35,376 bases of DNA from a bacterium BMS3Abin03. GTDB taxonomy: Bacteria > Bacteroidota > Ignavibacteria > Ignavibacteriales > Ignavibacteriaceae. Positions 1 through 7,108 of the stretch are shown here, piece after piece. The stretch is taken from NCBI GenBank assembly GCA_022340715.1, contig JAJDNK010000205.1:1-35376 (forward strand), given 5' to 3'. Numbering within the stretch: the first letter of the stretch is position 1; the number at the start of each line of letters is the position of its first letter. The notes beneath the pieces are model-generated. The model did no database searches. It saw only the letters and a program-made list of their open reading frames with translations, and was not told where the DNA came from. A program made the translations under genes and the position numbers.

Positions 1-293
1 CCACCGAATACTCCGTTTATGCAAACGACAACCTTTGAGTCCGGCTCAACAAGATTTACCAGGCAGGTTTCCATTCCGACTGATCCCGGGCCGGAAACAG
101 CAAATGTAACTTCGTTCTCAGTCTTAAAGGTATATTTAAGAAGCGATTTTATATCATCCATCAACTCAATGAATTTAGGATCGAGGTGACCGATTGTTGA
201 TCTTGCCAATGCTTCAAGCACTCTTGGATGAACATTCGAGGGACCCGGTCCCATTAATATTCTTTCAGGGGGTTGAAAAGATTTAGAACTCAT
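1..293 (-). CDS. Alanine/serine-glyoxylate aminotransferase family, N-terminal part (runs off window)
   Basis: Reading the minus strand from ATG at 293 gives 97 codons that continue past the window edge. The protein shows the class V PLP aminotransferase start: [14 protein letters not shown] near residues 13-26, then GHLDPKF, and the SGPGS cofactor-phosphate loop near residues 68-72. Human AGXT has the same order (LGPGPSN, then SGSG). The family transfers an amino group from alanine or serine to glyoxylate, giving glycine. A GGAG ribosome binding site lies 5 bases before the ATG. The gene starts 23 bases after the aldolase at 317-1210 and shares its strand, so the two probably form one operon. 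In that context glyoxylate is the likely acceptor. The PLP lysine lies outside the window, so the substrate call rests on family and neighbours. Confidence 0.85.
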   Translation of the reverse strand, partial: MSSKSFQPPERILMGPGPSNVHPRVLEALARSTIGHLDPKFIELMDDIKSLLKYTFKTENEVTFAVSGPGSVGMETCLVNLVEPDSKVVVCINGVFG

Positions 294-316
294 AAAAACT
301 CCGTATTAAATTTATT

Positions 317-1210
317 CTATAATAGAGTGGCTTTTTCCAAAATTGTTTTTAAATCTTCTTTATCATTTAATGAAAGTTCCTGTAGAGGTTTTCGTGGAAG
401 TCCTCCAAAATAACCAAGCATATCCATTGCGGCTTTCAATCCTGCAACTCCATACTTTGAGGTAATTGCCTTATTCACTGAAAGAAGACGATATTGTATT
501 TCCTTTGCTTCTTCCAATTTTCCTTCAGCAATGAGATTATATATTTGATAACATTCATTAGGAGCAATGTTAGCTAAAGCCAGCACACCCCCGTTTGCAC
601 CCGCATTTAATCCTGGTAAAAGAACAGAACCGGTTCCAACAAACACAATAAAATCATCAGGCGTATTGTTAATAGTTTCTGAAATCTGAGCTATATTTTC
701 TGTACTGTCTTTTATTCCAATGATGTTTGGATGCTGAGCTAGCTCTGTAATTGTCTCCACAGCAATATTAACATTTGTGAATTTGGTTACATTGTAAATT
801 ATCAATGGAATTGAAATTGAATCGGCGATCGTTGTATAGTAAGTAATGAAAGCATTATGATTCATACCGGACTTGTAAAAAGACGGAGTGATAATTAAAG
901 CAAAATCAGCACCCATTTTTGCTGCATTATTTGTTAAGAATATCGTGTCCTTAATAGATTCTAATCCTGTACCGGCTATTATTTTTTTTTCGCTGTCCGC
1001 ATATTCCTTAACAGAAGCAATAAGTATCAATTTTTCTTCATTTGTAAGAAGAACACTTTCCCCATTTGACCCAAAGACTACATAACCGGATAAATCTGTT
1101 TGGTTGAATTTTTGGATATTCTCTTCAAACTTATCAAGAGCTAATTCATCGTTCTGGAAAGGTGTAGTAACAGGTGGGAAAATTCCTTTAAGAGTTTCGT
1201 TATAATTCAT
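317..1210 (-). CDS. 4-hydroxy-2-oxoglutarate aldolase-like (HOGA1-type, DHDPS superfamily)
   Basis: A 297-residue class I aldolase of the dihydrodipicolinate synthase superfamily. The Schiff-base lysine is K167 in GIKDS and the catalytic tyrosine is Y139. DapA enzymes have GTTGE in the substrate loop; this protein has GSNGE at 47-51, as in human HOGA1. Further HOGA1-like stretches are GIFPPVTTPF (9-18), QHPNIIGIKDS (159-169) and a C-terminal segment LKAAMDMLGYFGG followed by PLQELS. HOGA cleaves 4-hydroxy-2-oxoglutarate to pyruvate and glyoxylate, the last carbon-cleaving step of hydroxyproline breakdown. It sits between a proline-dehydrogenase-family gene (19-base gap) and a glyoxylate aminotransferase (23-base gap), which fits that job. 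A separate canonical dapA at 15204 makes a lysine role unlikely. Related lyases acting on other 2-oxo acids remain possible. Confidence 0.8.
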   Translation of the reverse strand: MNYNETLKGIFPPVTTPFQNDELALDKFEENIQKFNQTDLSGYVVFGSNGESVLLTNEEKLILIASVKEYADSEKKIIAGTGLESIKDTIFLTNNAAKMGADFALIITPSFYKSGMNHNAFITYYTTIADSISIPLIIYNVTKFTNVNIAVETITELAQHPNIIGIKDSTENIAQISETINNTPDDFIVFVGTGSVLLPGLNAGANGGVLALANIAPNECYQIYNLIAEGKLEEAKEIQYRLLSVNKAITSKYGVAGLKAAMDMLGYFGGLPRKPLQELSLNDKEDLKTILEKATLL

Positions 1211-1229
1211 AATTTTCCAGTCAGTTTTA

Positions 1230-2159
1230 TCAGTTTCTAAAAATATTCTTTGCTACGAACCAAACGTTTGCTGGTCTTTCCGCAAGTCTCCTCATATACC
1301 ACGGATACCAGAATTCGCCGTAACTAATTAAAGTCCTGATATTGTAGCCTTCTTCCGCTAATTTGAATTGTTCTGCAGTTTTAATTCCGTACAACATCTG
1401 GAATTCAAGTTTTTCTTTTGGTAATCCGATGACAGATGCTTCGTTTCTTATTTGCTGCTGTAATCTTAAATCGTGTGTACCGAATGCAACTCTTATGCCT
1501 CTTTCCTGAATTTGTCTTACGAGGTATTTAGAGAGTTCGAAAAAATTTTCATCCACATTTTTCTTCTTTTTAAATGCAATATTTTCCGGTTCTTTATAGG
1601 CGCCTTTTACCAGTCTTATCCACGGATTTATTTCGATCATATCCTTCAAATCATTCATAGTTCGGTAGAGATATGCCTGGAGACAGAGTCCGACATTATC
1701 GTATTCTTCTTTTATATTTTTATAAAACTCTAAAGTTTTATCAACATAAGAACTATCCTCAATATCTATAAAAACATTGTTATTACACTCCTTCGCTCGT
1801 TTGGTTATTTGCTTAAAAAATTCGAGTGTTTTTCCGAAAGATAGATCAAAACCAATTTGGGTTAGCTTCAGGGAAACTTCTATATCGAGCTTTTCATTGT
1901 TGATTCTATTTATCAATTCAAGGTAATGTTTTGCTGCAGTTTCAGCTTCGGAAAGATCTTTTATATTCTCGCCAAGATGAGTAAATGTTGTAGGAATTTT
2001 CTTCTTTAATAATTCTCGTGTTGCGTTAATAGCATCGGTGGCTGTTTCACCGGGCATAAATTTTTTAACAGCATGACGTACAAATGTAAAATTCGTAACA
2101 TGATTTCGCATCCAGTTATTTTTTGATCCCCAAAGAAGAAGGGAACGTCCAGCACCCAA
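1230..2159 (-). CDS. Proline dehydrogenase family flavoenzyme (possible hydroxyproline dehydrogenase)
   Basis: A 309-residue monofunctional PRODH (TIM barrel, FAD), the usual length for stand-alone bacterial enzymes. Visible motifs are MPGET (35-39), SLKLTQIG with the active-site lysine K98, FIDIED (130-135), RLVKGAY (182-188), FGTHD (226-230), EFQMLYG (252-258) and the substrate-carboxylate arginine pair R290-R291 in MRRLAERPAN. The start is TTG, preceded by GAGGAG at about 6 bases. The frame stays open for about 25 codons upstream without a better start, and PRODH homology begins close to this TTG. The conserved tyrosine 13 residues before the Arg pair in Thermus PRODH (equivalent to PutA Tyr540) is Leu277 here. 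That tyrosine helps enforce proline over hydroxyproline. With the aldolase and aminotransferase downstream, I infer hydroxyproline oxidation, but proline is not excluded. Confidence 0.85.
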   Translation of the reverse strand: MGAGRSLLLWGSKNNWMRNHVTNFTFVRHAVKKFMPGETATDAINATRELLKKKIPTTFTHLGENIKDLSEAETAAKHYLELINRINNEKLDIEVSLKLTQIGFDLSFGKTLEFFKQITKRAKECNNNVFIDIEDSSYVDKTLEFYKNIKEEYDNVGLCLQAYLYRTMNDLKDMIEINPWIRLVKGAYKEPENIAFKKKKNVDENFFELSKYLVRQIQERGIRVAFGTHDLRLQQQIRNEASVIGLPKEKLEFQMLYGIKTAEQFKLAEEGYNIRTLISYGEFWYPWYMRRLAERPANVWFVAKNIFRN

Positions 2160-2360
2160 CTCAATCTCCTCGAATAATTTATCAAATTTATATTTATTAA
2201 AATACTTTTTTGGAAGTCCATTTAAAAATTGAATTCATCTTTTTATAGATCTTTTATCTCAAGCATTTAAATGTTTTAAACAAGCAAGAAAATTATATAC
2301 TAATTTTGTTATTAGATATTTGTAAATAACCCGATTAAACCTTACTTCATTCAATATTAA

Positions 2361-2374
2361 TTGAAACGTTTCAA
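2361..2374. promoter_or_regulatory. Perfect 14-bp palindrome, LacI-family-type operator candidate
   Basis: TTGAAACGTTTCAA reads identically on both strands and has the central CG flanked by AAA/TTT typical of LacI/GalR-family operators and related catabolite-response sites. It lies about 200 bp upstream of the PRODH-aldolase-aminotransferase operon and about 240 bp upstream of the small ORF on the plus strand. No LacI-family gene is in the window, so the regulator and the controlled gene are inferred. Confidence 0.45.
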
Positions 2375-2615
2375 GAGGTAAATAAGTGCTGTTTTATAAT
2401 TAGACATGAAGTAAAAATTTCCAAATATGGGATCAACAAATCAGAATAGTTGTCGTTTACCAAGAGCCGGAAAAATTAAAAATTATAGTCATTTTATACC
2501 ATTTTTATTCCTTCTAACTTTTTGTGAACTAGATTGTTTCATAATGGAATGATTTCAAAGGTTTTGGCACAGGATTAGAGAATTAAAGGCACTACTTATA
2601 AAAAGCGAGGCACTT

Positions 2616-2759
2616 ATGAAAAAATCTTCTACTGCTCAATTTATTCTGCGGCCCACCGAACTTGAAGAAATTTTTCTATACGAACTATGTAAACAAAACT
2701 GGTTAACTATATCAATCAGCACTTTACTCAGCGAAGAATTAATTATTTCGCTACAATAA
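2616..2759 (+). CDS. Possible 47-residue small protein
   Basis: An ATG-initiated ORF in the long intergenic region. GCGAGG lies about 6 bases before the ATG. The predicted product begins MKKSSTAQFILRPTELEE and has no signal peptide, membrane segment or known motif. Its length is within what chance gives in AT-rich DNA, and no neighbour supports it, so this is a candidate only. Confidence 0.25.
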   Translation: MKKSSTAQFILRPTELEEIFLYELCKQNWLTISISTLLSEELIISLQ

Positions 2760-2848
2760 ATACCTGTTTAATATTTGAATAATAAATTTAATAACAGCGG
2801 GTATTTATCAACAAAAATTAAATAAGTTTTAATTCGGGTTATTAAAAC

Positions 2849-3262
2849 ATGGACATACCTTTAATTGACAGAAGCAATTATCTGAGGGGATTATTAGTAC
2901 TTGCAAAAAAAGACAACCAGGTTTCAGAACACGAGAAAAAAATAATACTTGATGCCGGTAAAAAATTAGGCTTTTCAAGTTCTTTCTGTGAAGAAATTTT
3001 AAATACAATCCTGCATAACGATTGTGTTTGCCATGAACCAATCAAGTTTGATAATTATACAGTTGCCAAATCATTTATAATTGACGGAATTAAATTAAGT
3101 CTTTCGGGGAAAAATATAACAAATGATGAGCTACAATGGCTACGTAAGTCTGCAGAAAAGAATAATATCAGTAAGAAGTGGGTCGATAAACAGGTTGCCA
3201 ACTTCGAGTATATAACAAGTAATCCTTCCATTACACAATTAACACTCTATTCAATAATTTAA
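2849..3262 (+). CDS. TerB-like small helical protein
   Basis: A 137-residue soluble, probably all-helical protein. Residues 10-48 (YLRGLLVLAKKDNQVSEHE followed by a helix ending LGFSSSF) match the pattern of TerB-like domains: a helix, an acidic DNQVSEHE loop like the DGxVsxxE of TerB, then a second helix. Residues 75-115 (FIIDGIKLSLSGKNITNDE and onward) look like a degenerate second copy of the same helix-loop-helix. TerB-like domains occur in tellurite-resistance and membrane-stress proteins, where the acidic loop can bind metal. Four cysteines are present, including a CVC at 54-56. No clear ribosome binding site precedes the ATG. The family call rests on pattern only. Confidence 0.5.
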   Translation: MDIPLIDRSNYLRGLLVLAKKDNQVSEHEKKIILDAGKKLGFSSSFCEEILNTILHNDCVCHEPIKFDNYTVAKSFIIDGIKLSLSGKNITNDELQWLRKSAEKNNISKKWVDKQVANFEYITSNPSITQLTLYSII

Positions 3263-3375
3263 TTATAACCAATTATTGTTCAGATTGACAATCAAGTTCG
3301 TATTTCTTTCAGTTGATTTTCTTCATTAATAAAGATAATGTTACAAACGGTTATCTTTATTTTTTGGAGATTATT

Positions 3376-4062
3376 ATGAGACCTCTCTTTACTATTCTGT
3401 TGTCACTGCTATTTTGTACATCTATTTTATCACAAAATGAAATTGGTGTGGGTATTAATGGCGGAGTGAATATTCCGGTAGGTAATTTTCATAAATATTA
3501 TTCCATAGGATATTCCGGTGATGCACAGATTTTATACAATGTAAATAACGCTTTCATTTTAGTATTAACAAGCGGTTATCATTTGTGGAAAGTTGATGAA
3601 GATGCCTACAATAAAAGAGCAAACGAGCTGGCACAAAATCAAAAATATAATTTTGATTCACATTTTAGAATAGTTCCTATTTATCTTGGAATAAGATATT
3701 TTCTTGGCAGGGGAAAACACCGTCCATTTTTTTCGTTGGATTTTGGAGGTTATGCGTATGAGTTTAAGATTTCAGGAATAATAAATTCAACACTTCCAAA
3801 TGCTAATACTATCCCGATAAATATTCCTGAGACAAAGAAAACGGACACACAAACTGCACTTGCGGTAGGATTCGGATACTTTTATAATCTTAGCAAAAAC
3901 TGGAATGTTGAAGTTCATTCAAAATATACTGTGCTTTCCAGCGGTTATGTAATAAATGAACCTGATAAAATAGTTACGCCGGATGGCGCAACTACAGATT
4001 ATGGAAGTGCAAAAAAGTTAAATTTTATTTCCATAAGTGCAGGTATTAATTACATTTTTTAG
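3376..4062 (+). CDS. Outer-membrane beta-barrel protein, porin-family-like
   Basis: The frame opens at a TTG at 3313, but the convincing start is ATG 3376: GGAGA lies 6 bases upstream and the protein then begins with a signal peptide, MRPLFTILLSLLFCTSILSQ. The mature part (about 208 residues) alternates hydrophobic and polar residues in amphipathic strands, for example GVGINGGVNIPVGNF and FRIVPIYLGIRYFLG. It ends in an aromatic C-terminal strand, ISAGINYIF, as expected for recognition by the BamA machinery. It resembles small 8-stranded barrels (outer membrane protein beta-barrel domain). The ligand is unknown. It converges with the small gene at 4158-4469. Confidence 0.75.
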   Translation: MRPLFTILLSLLFCTSILSQNEIGVGINGGVNIPVGNFHKYYSIGYSGDAQILYNVNNAFILVLTSGYHLWKVDEDAYNKRANELAQNQKYNFDSHFRIVPIYLGIRYFLGRGKHRPFFSLDFGGYAYEFKISGIINSTLPNANTIPINIPETKKTDTQTALAVGFGYFYNLSKNWNVEVHSKYTVLSSGYVINEPDKIVTPDGATTDYGSAKKLNFISISAGINYIF

Positions 4063-4137
4063 TTGAATAAATGAATTAAAATTTGTTTGCAACTATTATT
4101 GTTAAGACTTTATTATAAGTTTTCCGGATATTCATTA

Positions 4138-4159
4138 AATATTTTATTGAGAAAATATT
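4138..4159. terminator. Weak AT-rich hairpin between convergent genes
   Basis: AATATTTT and AAAATATT form an 8-bp perfect inverted repeat around a 6-base loop. It lies between the barrel gene ending at 4062 and the minus-strand gene ending at 4158, overlapping the latter's stop codon. The stem has no G or C, so function as a bidirectional terminator is only plausible. Confidence 0.3.
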
Positions 4160-4469
4160 AATGATAATAATCTACTTTACAACCACACCCGTCCCACATT
4201 TTTTCATACGTTGATAATCTTTCATCAATAAAATTTATTGCTTTATTAAGACTTTTCATTATTCTCAGACATAGTTCATGGTTCAGTGTTATCTCCTGAA
4301 TTATTAAAACTTTATTTATCTCTATTATCCTGATTTTACCGGAAATATGTGTTTCTTCTTCGCGGACAATTTTTAGATTTTTCAATTTTAATATTTCCTG
4401 AAGCAAAGCTTCCTTTAGAATTAAAATACGCTTATTTTCCAGGTTTTTTATTAAATCATCGAAATTCAT
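4158..4469 (-). CDS. Hypothetical protein with Cys-rich tail
   Basis: A 103-residue protein that I do not recognise. Residues 1-35 are a charged, probably coiled-coil helix (LENKRILILKEALLQEIL). Residues 36-65 look like beta-strands (ISGKIRIIEINKVLIIQEI). Residues 66-92 are a second helix ending STYEKMW. The C-terminus is DGCGCKVDYYH, where two cysteines, an aspartate and a final histidine could bind a metal. There is no signal peptide or membrane segment, so it is probably cytoplasmic. A weak ribosome binding site (AAGA) precedes the ATG. It is flanked by two outer-membrane protein genes on the other strand and appears to be transcribed alone. Confidence 0.55.
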   Translation of the reverse strand: MNFDDLIKNLENKRILILKEALLQEILKLKNLKIVREEETHISGKIRIIEINKVLIIQEITLNHELCLRIMKSLNKAINFIDERLSTYEKMWDGCGCKVDYYH

Positions 4470-4612
4470 AAATTCTTAGCTATGGTACTTTATTTGAAGA
4501 TAAGATGATTCAAATTTTTTATGGATTCACAAACAAATAACTGATTATTTCATTAAAAATTAAATAAAATCTTGTAGTTTGTTGTCAATCTGTGAATATT
4601 GTATACCCAAAA

Positions 4613-4620
4613 TAATTTTG
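4613..4620 (+). promoter_or_regulatory. Possible Bacteroidota-type -7 element
   Basis: TAATTTTG matches the TAnnTTTG consensus of the Bacteroidota primary sigma factor and sits 30 bases before the start of the porin gene at 4650. I could not place a good TTG -33 element at the expected distance, so confidence is low. Confidence 0.25.
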
Positions 4621-4649
4621 TTTCGTTCACTTTAAAGAGAGAGTAAGGA

Positions 4650-5678
4650 ATGATCAAAACGTTTCTTCTATTACTTTGTGGGGGATTTTTATCTGTGATG
4701 ACTGCTCAGGATTCTAGTGAAAACAGCGGTAAATTCAGCGGATTAACATTTGGCGATTATTACTATGTTGTGAAAAATCATGATAAAAGCATAAAGGATC
4801 AGCATGGTTTCTGGTTCAGACGAATTTATTTTACTTATGATTATACAGTAGATGAAGATTGGTCTGCAAGATTTAGATTGGAAATGAGAAACGCAGGAGA
4901 TTTTAAATCCAATTCACCAATTACACCTGTAATAAAAGACGCCTGGCTGCGATATAAATTTTTGAATCAATCAGTTTATTTGGGAATTTCGGGAACCCCA
5001 ACATTTGCATTGATAGAAGACACCTGGGGTTACCGTTCAGTAGAAAAAGTTCCTGTTGATTTGTACAAAATGGGAAGTTCGAAAGATTTTGGTATTGCAC
5101 TTAAAGGAAAAATAGATCAGAAAGGTATATTTAATTATCATGCTATGTACAGTAACGGAAATGGTATTAAATATGAAATAGATAAAGGAAAAGCGGGGAT
5201 GCTTGCCTTTTCAGTTCAGCTTAAAAACGGATTGATCTTTGAGGCTTATGGAGATTACGCCGATCAACCTAACCATACCGATACTTATATTTTGCAGGGA
5301 TTTATTGCATATAAAGCTGAAAAATTCAGAATAGGTGTACAATACACAAATCAATGGATTCATCAAACAAATGCAGACAAGAGAGATTTAAGAATACTTT
5401 CCGGTTTTGTAACCAGCGATATTTCAAATTGTTTTAGTTTATTATTACGGGGTGATAGAAGTTTTGATGCGAACCCAAAAGCAGATGGAATTGATTTTAT
5501 TCCTTTTGATCCAACTGTAAAATTTACACTTATTATTTTCGGGATTGATTTTCACCCGGTGAAAAATGTAAAAATTATTCCGAACATCGAATTTGCAAAG
5601 TACAATAAAAACAGTGTTGGCATTACTCCCGATGACGATTTGTTTGCCAGAATAACTTATTTCTGGAGTTTTGATTAA
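4650..5678 (+). CDS. Outer-membrane porin-like beta-barrel
   Basis: A 342-residue exported protein with signal peptide MIKTFLLLLCGGFLSVMTAQ. The remainder is rich in amphipathic strands, for example FWFRRIYFTYDYTVDEDW, ARFRLEMRNAG and FRIGVQYTNQW. The strand pattern and the opening segment (GLTFGDYYYVVKN, then a conserved FRRIYFTYDY) resemble phosphate-selective-porin-like (OprO/OprP) barrels of Bacteroidota, predicted to have 16 or so strands. It ends FARITYFWSFD, so the last aromatic residue is one position before the end. AGAGAGAG lies upstream of the ATG. The transported substrate cannot be deduced. It is monocistronic and faces the membrane-protein gene at 5800-6363, with an inverted repeat in between. 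Confidence 0.7.
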   Translation: MIKTFLLLLCGGFLSVMTAQDSSENSGKFSGLTFGDYYYVVKNHDKSIKDQHGFWFRRIYFTYDYTVDEDWSARFRLEMRNAGDFKSNSPITPVIKDAWLRYKFLNQSVYLGISGTPTFALIEDTWGYRSVEKVPVDLYKMGSSKDFGIALKGKIDQKGIFNYHAMYSNGNGIKYEIDKGKAGMLAFSVQLKNGLIFEAYGDYADQPNHTDTYILQGFIAYKAEKFRIGVQYTNQWIHQTNADKRDLRILSGFVTSDISNCFSLLLRGDRSFDANPKADGIDFIPFDPTVKFTLIIFGIDFHPVKNVKIIPNIEFAKYNKNSVGITPDDDLFARITYFWSFD

Positions 5679-5704
5679 TTAAGGATTGTTAATCGTAAAT
5701 AAGC

Positions 5705-5777
5705 TGTCATTCAGAGAGAATCTTTTTTATGGTCAGGAATTTTGTGATAGGTATTAAAAGATTCCTTCTGAATGACA
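5705..5777. repeat. Imperfect inverted repeat, REP/MITE-like, between convergent genes
   Basis: Two 22-base arms, at 5705-5726 (starting TGTCATTCAGAGAGAATC) and 5756-5777 (ending GATTCCTTCTGAATGACA), are complementary at 20 of 22 positions around a 29-base centre. The TGTCATTC...GAATGACA ends resemble dispersed palindromic repeats that I recall as common in intergenic regions of Bacteroidota and Ignavibacteria genomes. It lies between two convergent genes and could also act as a transcription terminator in both directions. Confidence 0.6.
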
Positions 5778-5799
5778 TTTACTATTATTTATCAATAAA

Positions 5800-6363
5800 T
5801 TATATAGTTGGCCATAACCAGCCGAAAATACCCGCAGTGAGTAAAGCGTAAATTAATCCGTCAAAAAAAGATTTTAAAGTTGCTGTCCAATTTTTTTTAT
5901 ACCAAATACTATTCTGTAACAAAGCCAGACTGTAACCAGCAAAGGCAACTGTACCTGTTACTCTAAAAACCATGAGATAATGTGTTCCAGCTGGAAGTGT
6001 AAATCCTGCAAGATAAGCGGCAAAAATACTTACAATTATACAGTATATAAACCATTGGAAAAGCAGACCTCCCATAGCAATTTTTCCTGATGGAAAAATA
6101 GTAAATACACCCATCGGCCCTTTATTCATTTTGTCTTTAAATTCCTGGCTCTGTCTTTCTTTATTTGTTTTGCAGTACGGCATCATATAATCTCCTGCCG
6201 GGATATTATACTTCCTCAAATCCTCCATAATTTTATCCTCTTCAGGCAGAGTATTAAAGTCCGAGTTATGATAAGTAAATACAGTATGTAAAATTGAACT
6301 GATTATAAATACAGCAACAGCGGATAGCAAAATAGGAAGCCAAAGTGCAATGATGGGTTCCAT
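5800..6363 (-). CDS. Integral membrane protein of unknown function
   Basis: A 187-residue protein with an N-terminal membrane helix (residues 5-27, LWLPILLSAVAVFIISSIL), a soluble stretch at 30-95 and three further helices at about 98-122, 127-147 and 163-185. The soluble stretch has a characteristic YHNSDFNTLPEED segment and an IPAGDYMMPYCK segment that I recall from a widely distributed uncharacterised bacterial family. AGGAGGAG lies just before the ATG, one of the strongest ribosome binding sites in the window, which suggests good expression. There is no signal for a transporter or enzyme. It stands alone, with about 150 bases separating it from the next minus-strand gene upstream. Confidence 0.7.
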   Translation of the reverse strand: MEPIIALWLPILLSAVAVFIISSILHTVFTYHNSDFNTLPEEDKIMEDLRKYNIPAGDYMMPYCKTNKERQSQEFKDKMNKGPMGVFTIFPSGKIAMGGLLFQWFIYCIIVSIFAAYLAGFTLPAGTHYLMVFRVTGTVAFAGYSLALLQNSIWYKKNWTATLKSFFDGLIYALLTAGIFGWLWPTI

Positions 6364-6513
6364 TTTATCTCCTCCTAAATTGTTGATAATAGTTAATATT
6401 TTCCCTATGAGATTAAAATAATAAATTTCATTTATGAATTAAAAGAATTCAGGTAAGTTTTAAAAGATTAAGATATCACTAAAAAATCAAGGATTTATAA
6501 CCGATTTTTTATT

Positions 6514-6954
6514 TTAAAGTGAAAGTATCGCCAGAATTATAGCAAAAATATTTTTAGAAATACCTAATATTTTTCCGATTTCGCCCAAATCATATTTCAT
6601 TCTCTCTCCATATTGAATATCGAGAAGAAGTCTTAATGACTCATGGTAAGTTTTCATTTCATCTTTTGAATAAGTAAAGATATTTCCTGATGCTAAATTG
6701 TTTAATGATAAAGTCCCCGAATAAATTTGTTTATTGTTTAATCTATACCCCGGAATAAATATTTCCCATTTTTTCAGCTCACTGTTGTAAAATATTTTTG
6801 GTTCAAAAGTGTTTTTCTTGAAGTAAGGAATATCAGATTTATTAGTGTCGATTTTTATAGTAGCGGTATTAGAAGAATCTTTATAATCAACATTCTGGGC
6901 GGCGAATTGAAAATTAATAGTAAGTAAAAGAAAAATTATTAATCTAAAATTCAA
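6514..6954 (-). CDS. Secreted or membrane-anchored hypothetical protein
   Basis: A 146-residue protein starting at TTG with the signal peptide LNFRLIIFLLLTINFQFAAQ and a GGGA upstream. The mature part has a strand-rich middle, IPYFKKNTFEPKIFYNSELKKWE, shortened here as IPYFKKN...SELKKWEIFIPGY, and a helical segment LRLLLDIQYGERM near 108-120. It ends in a hydrophobic helix, KNIFAIILAILSL, which could anchor it to a membrane. I do not recognise the family. It lies about 150 bp downstream of the PepSY-like gene, beyond a probable terminator, so it is likely transcribed separately. Some of its C-terminal helix could instead be amphipathic. Confidence 0.55.
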   Translation of the reverse strand: MNFRLIIFLLLTINFQFAAQNVDYKDSSNTATIKIDTNKSDIPYFKKNTFEPKIFYNSELKKWEIFIPGYRLNNKQIYSGTLSLNNLASGNIFTYSKDEMKTYHESLRLLLDIQYGERMKYDLGEIGKILGISKNIFAIILAILSL

Positions 6955-7052
6955 CTTTAATTTTTCCCGTTAATCTTAATAATTCTTATATCTGTTAAAT
7001 TATTTATAACAAATTTAGACTTAAAAGTTTAATCAGTAGTTTAAAATAAGAA

Positions 7053-7076
7053 AAGCCAAAAAATGATTTCTGGCTT
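7053..7076 (-). terminator. Probable intrinsic terminator of the PepSY gene / efflux operon
   Basis: On the minus strand AAGCCAGAAA and TTTTTTGGCTT pair through 10 positions including one G-U, with a 3-4-base loop, followed by TTCTTATTTT. It lies about 30 bases after the stop of the gene at 7109-7582, as expected for a Rho-independent terminator. Confidence 0.6.
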
Positions 7077-7108
7077 TACTTGGCATAGTATGTTTTTCTT
7101 ATTAAATT

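Larger units (their letters stand above)
2222..2848. other. Long intergenic region between divergent genes
   Basis: About 630 bases separate the minus-strand PRODH gene from the plus-strand TerB-like gene. It is AT-rich and contains the palindrome at 2361-2374 and one weak 47-codon ORF at 2616-2759. A TAATTTTG at about 2300 on the plus strand resembles the Bacteroidota -7 element, but no well-placed -33 element was found. No tRNA, mobile-element end or clear terminator is visible. Confidence 0.6.

Noticed and set aside
317..1210. Calling this gene dapA or N-acetylneuraminate lyase
   Set aside because: The substrate loop is GSNGE rather than GTTGE, the C-terminal region matches HOGA1, a canonical dapA is present at 15204, and no sialic-acid genes are nearby.
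2006..2221. Alternative ATG-started minus-strand ORF that overlaps the PRODH start
   Set aside because: It is in a different frame, has no recognisable content and conflicts with the PRODH frame, which shows clear family motifs.
3313..3375. Longer N-terminus for the barrel protein from a TTG start
   Set aside because: It would put 21 polar residues before a signal peptide; ATG 3376 has a good ribosome binding site.
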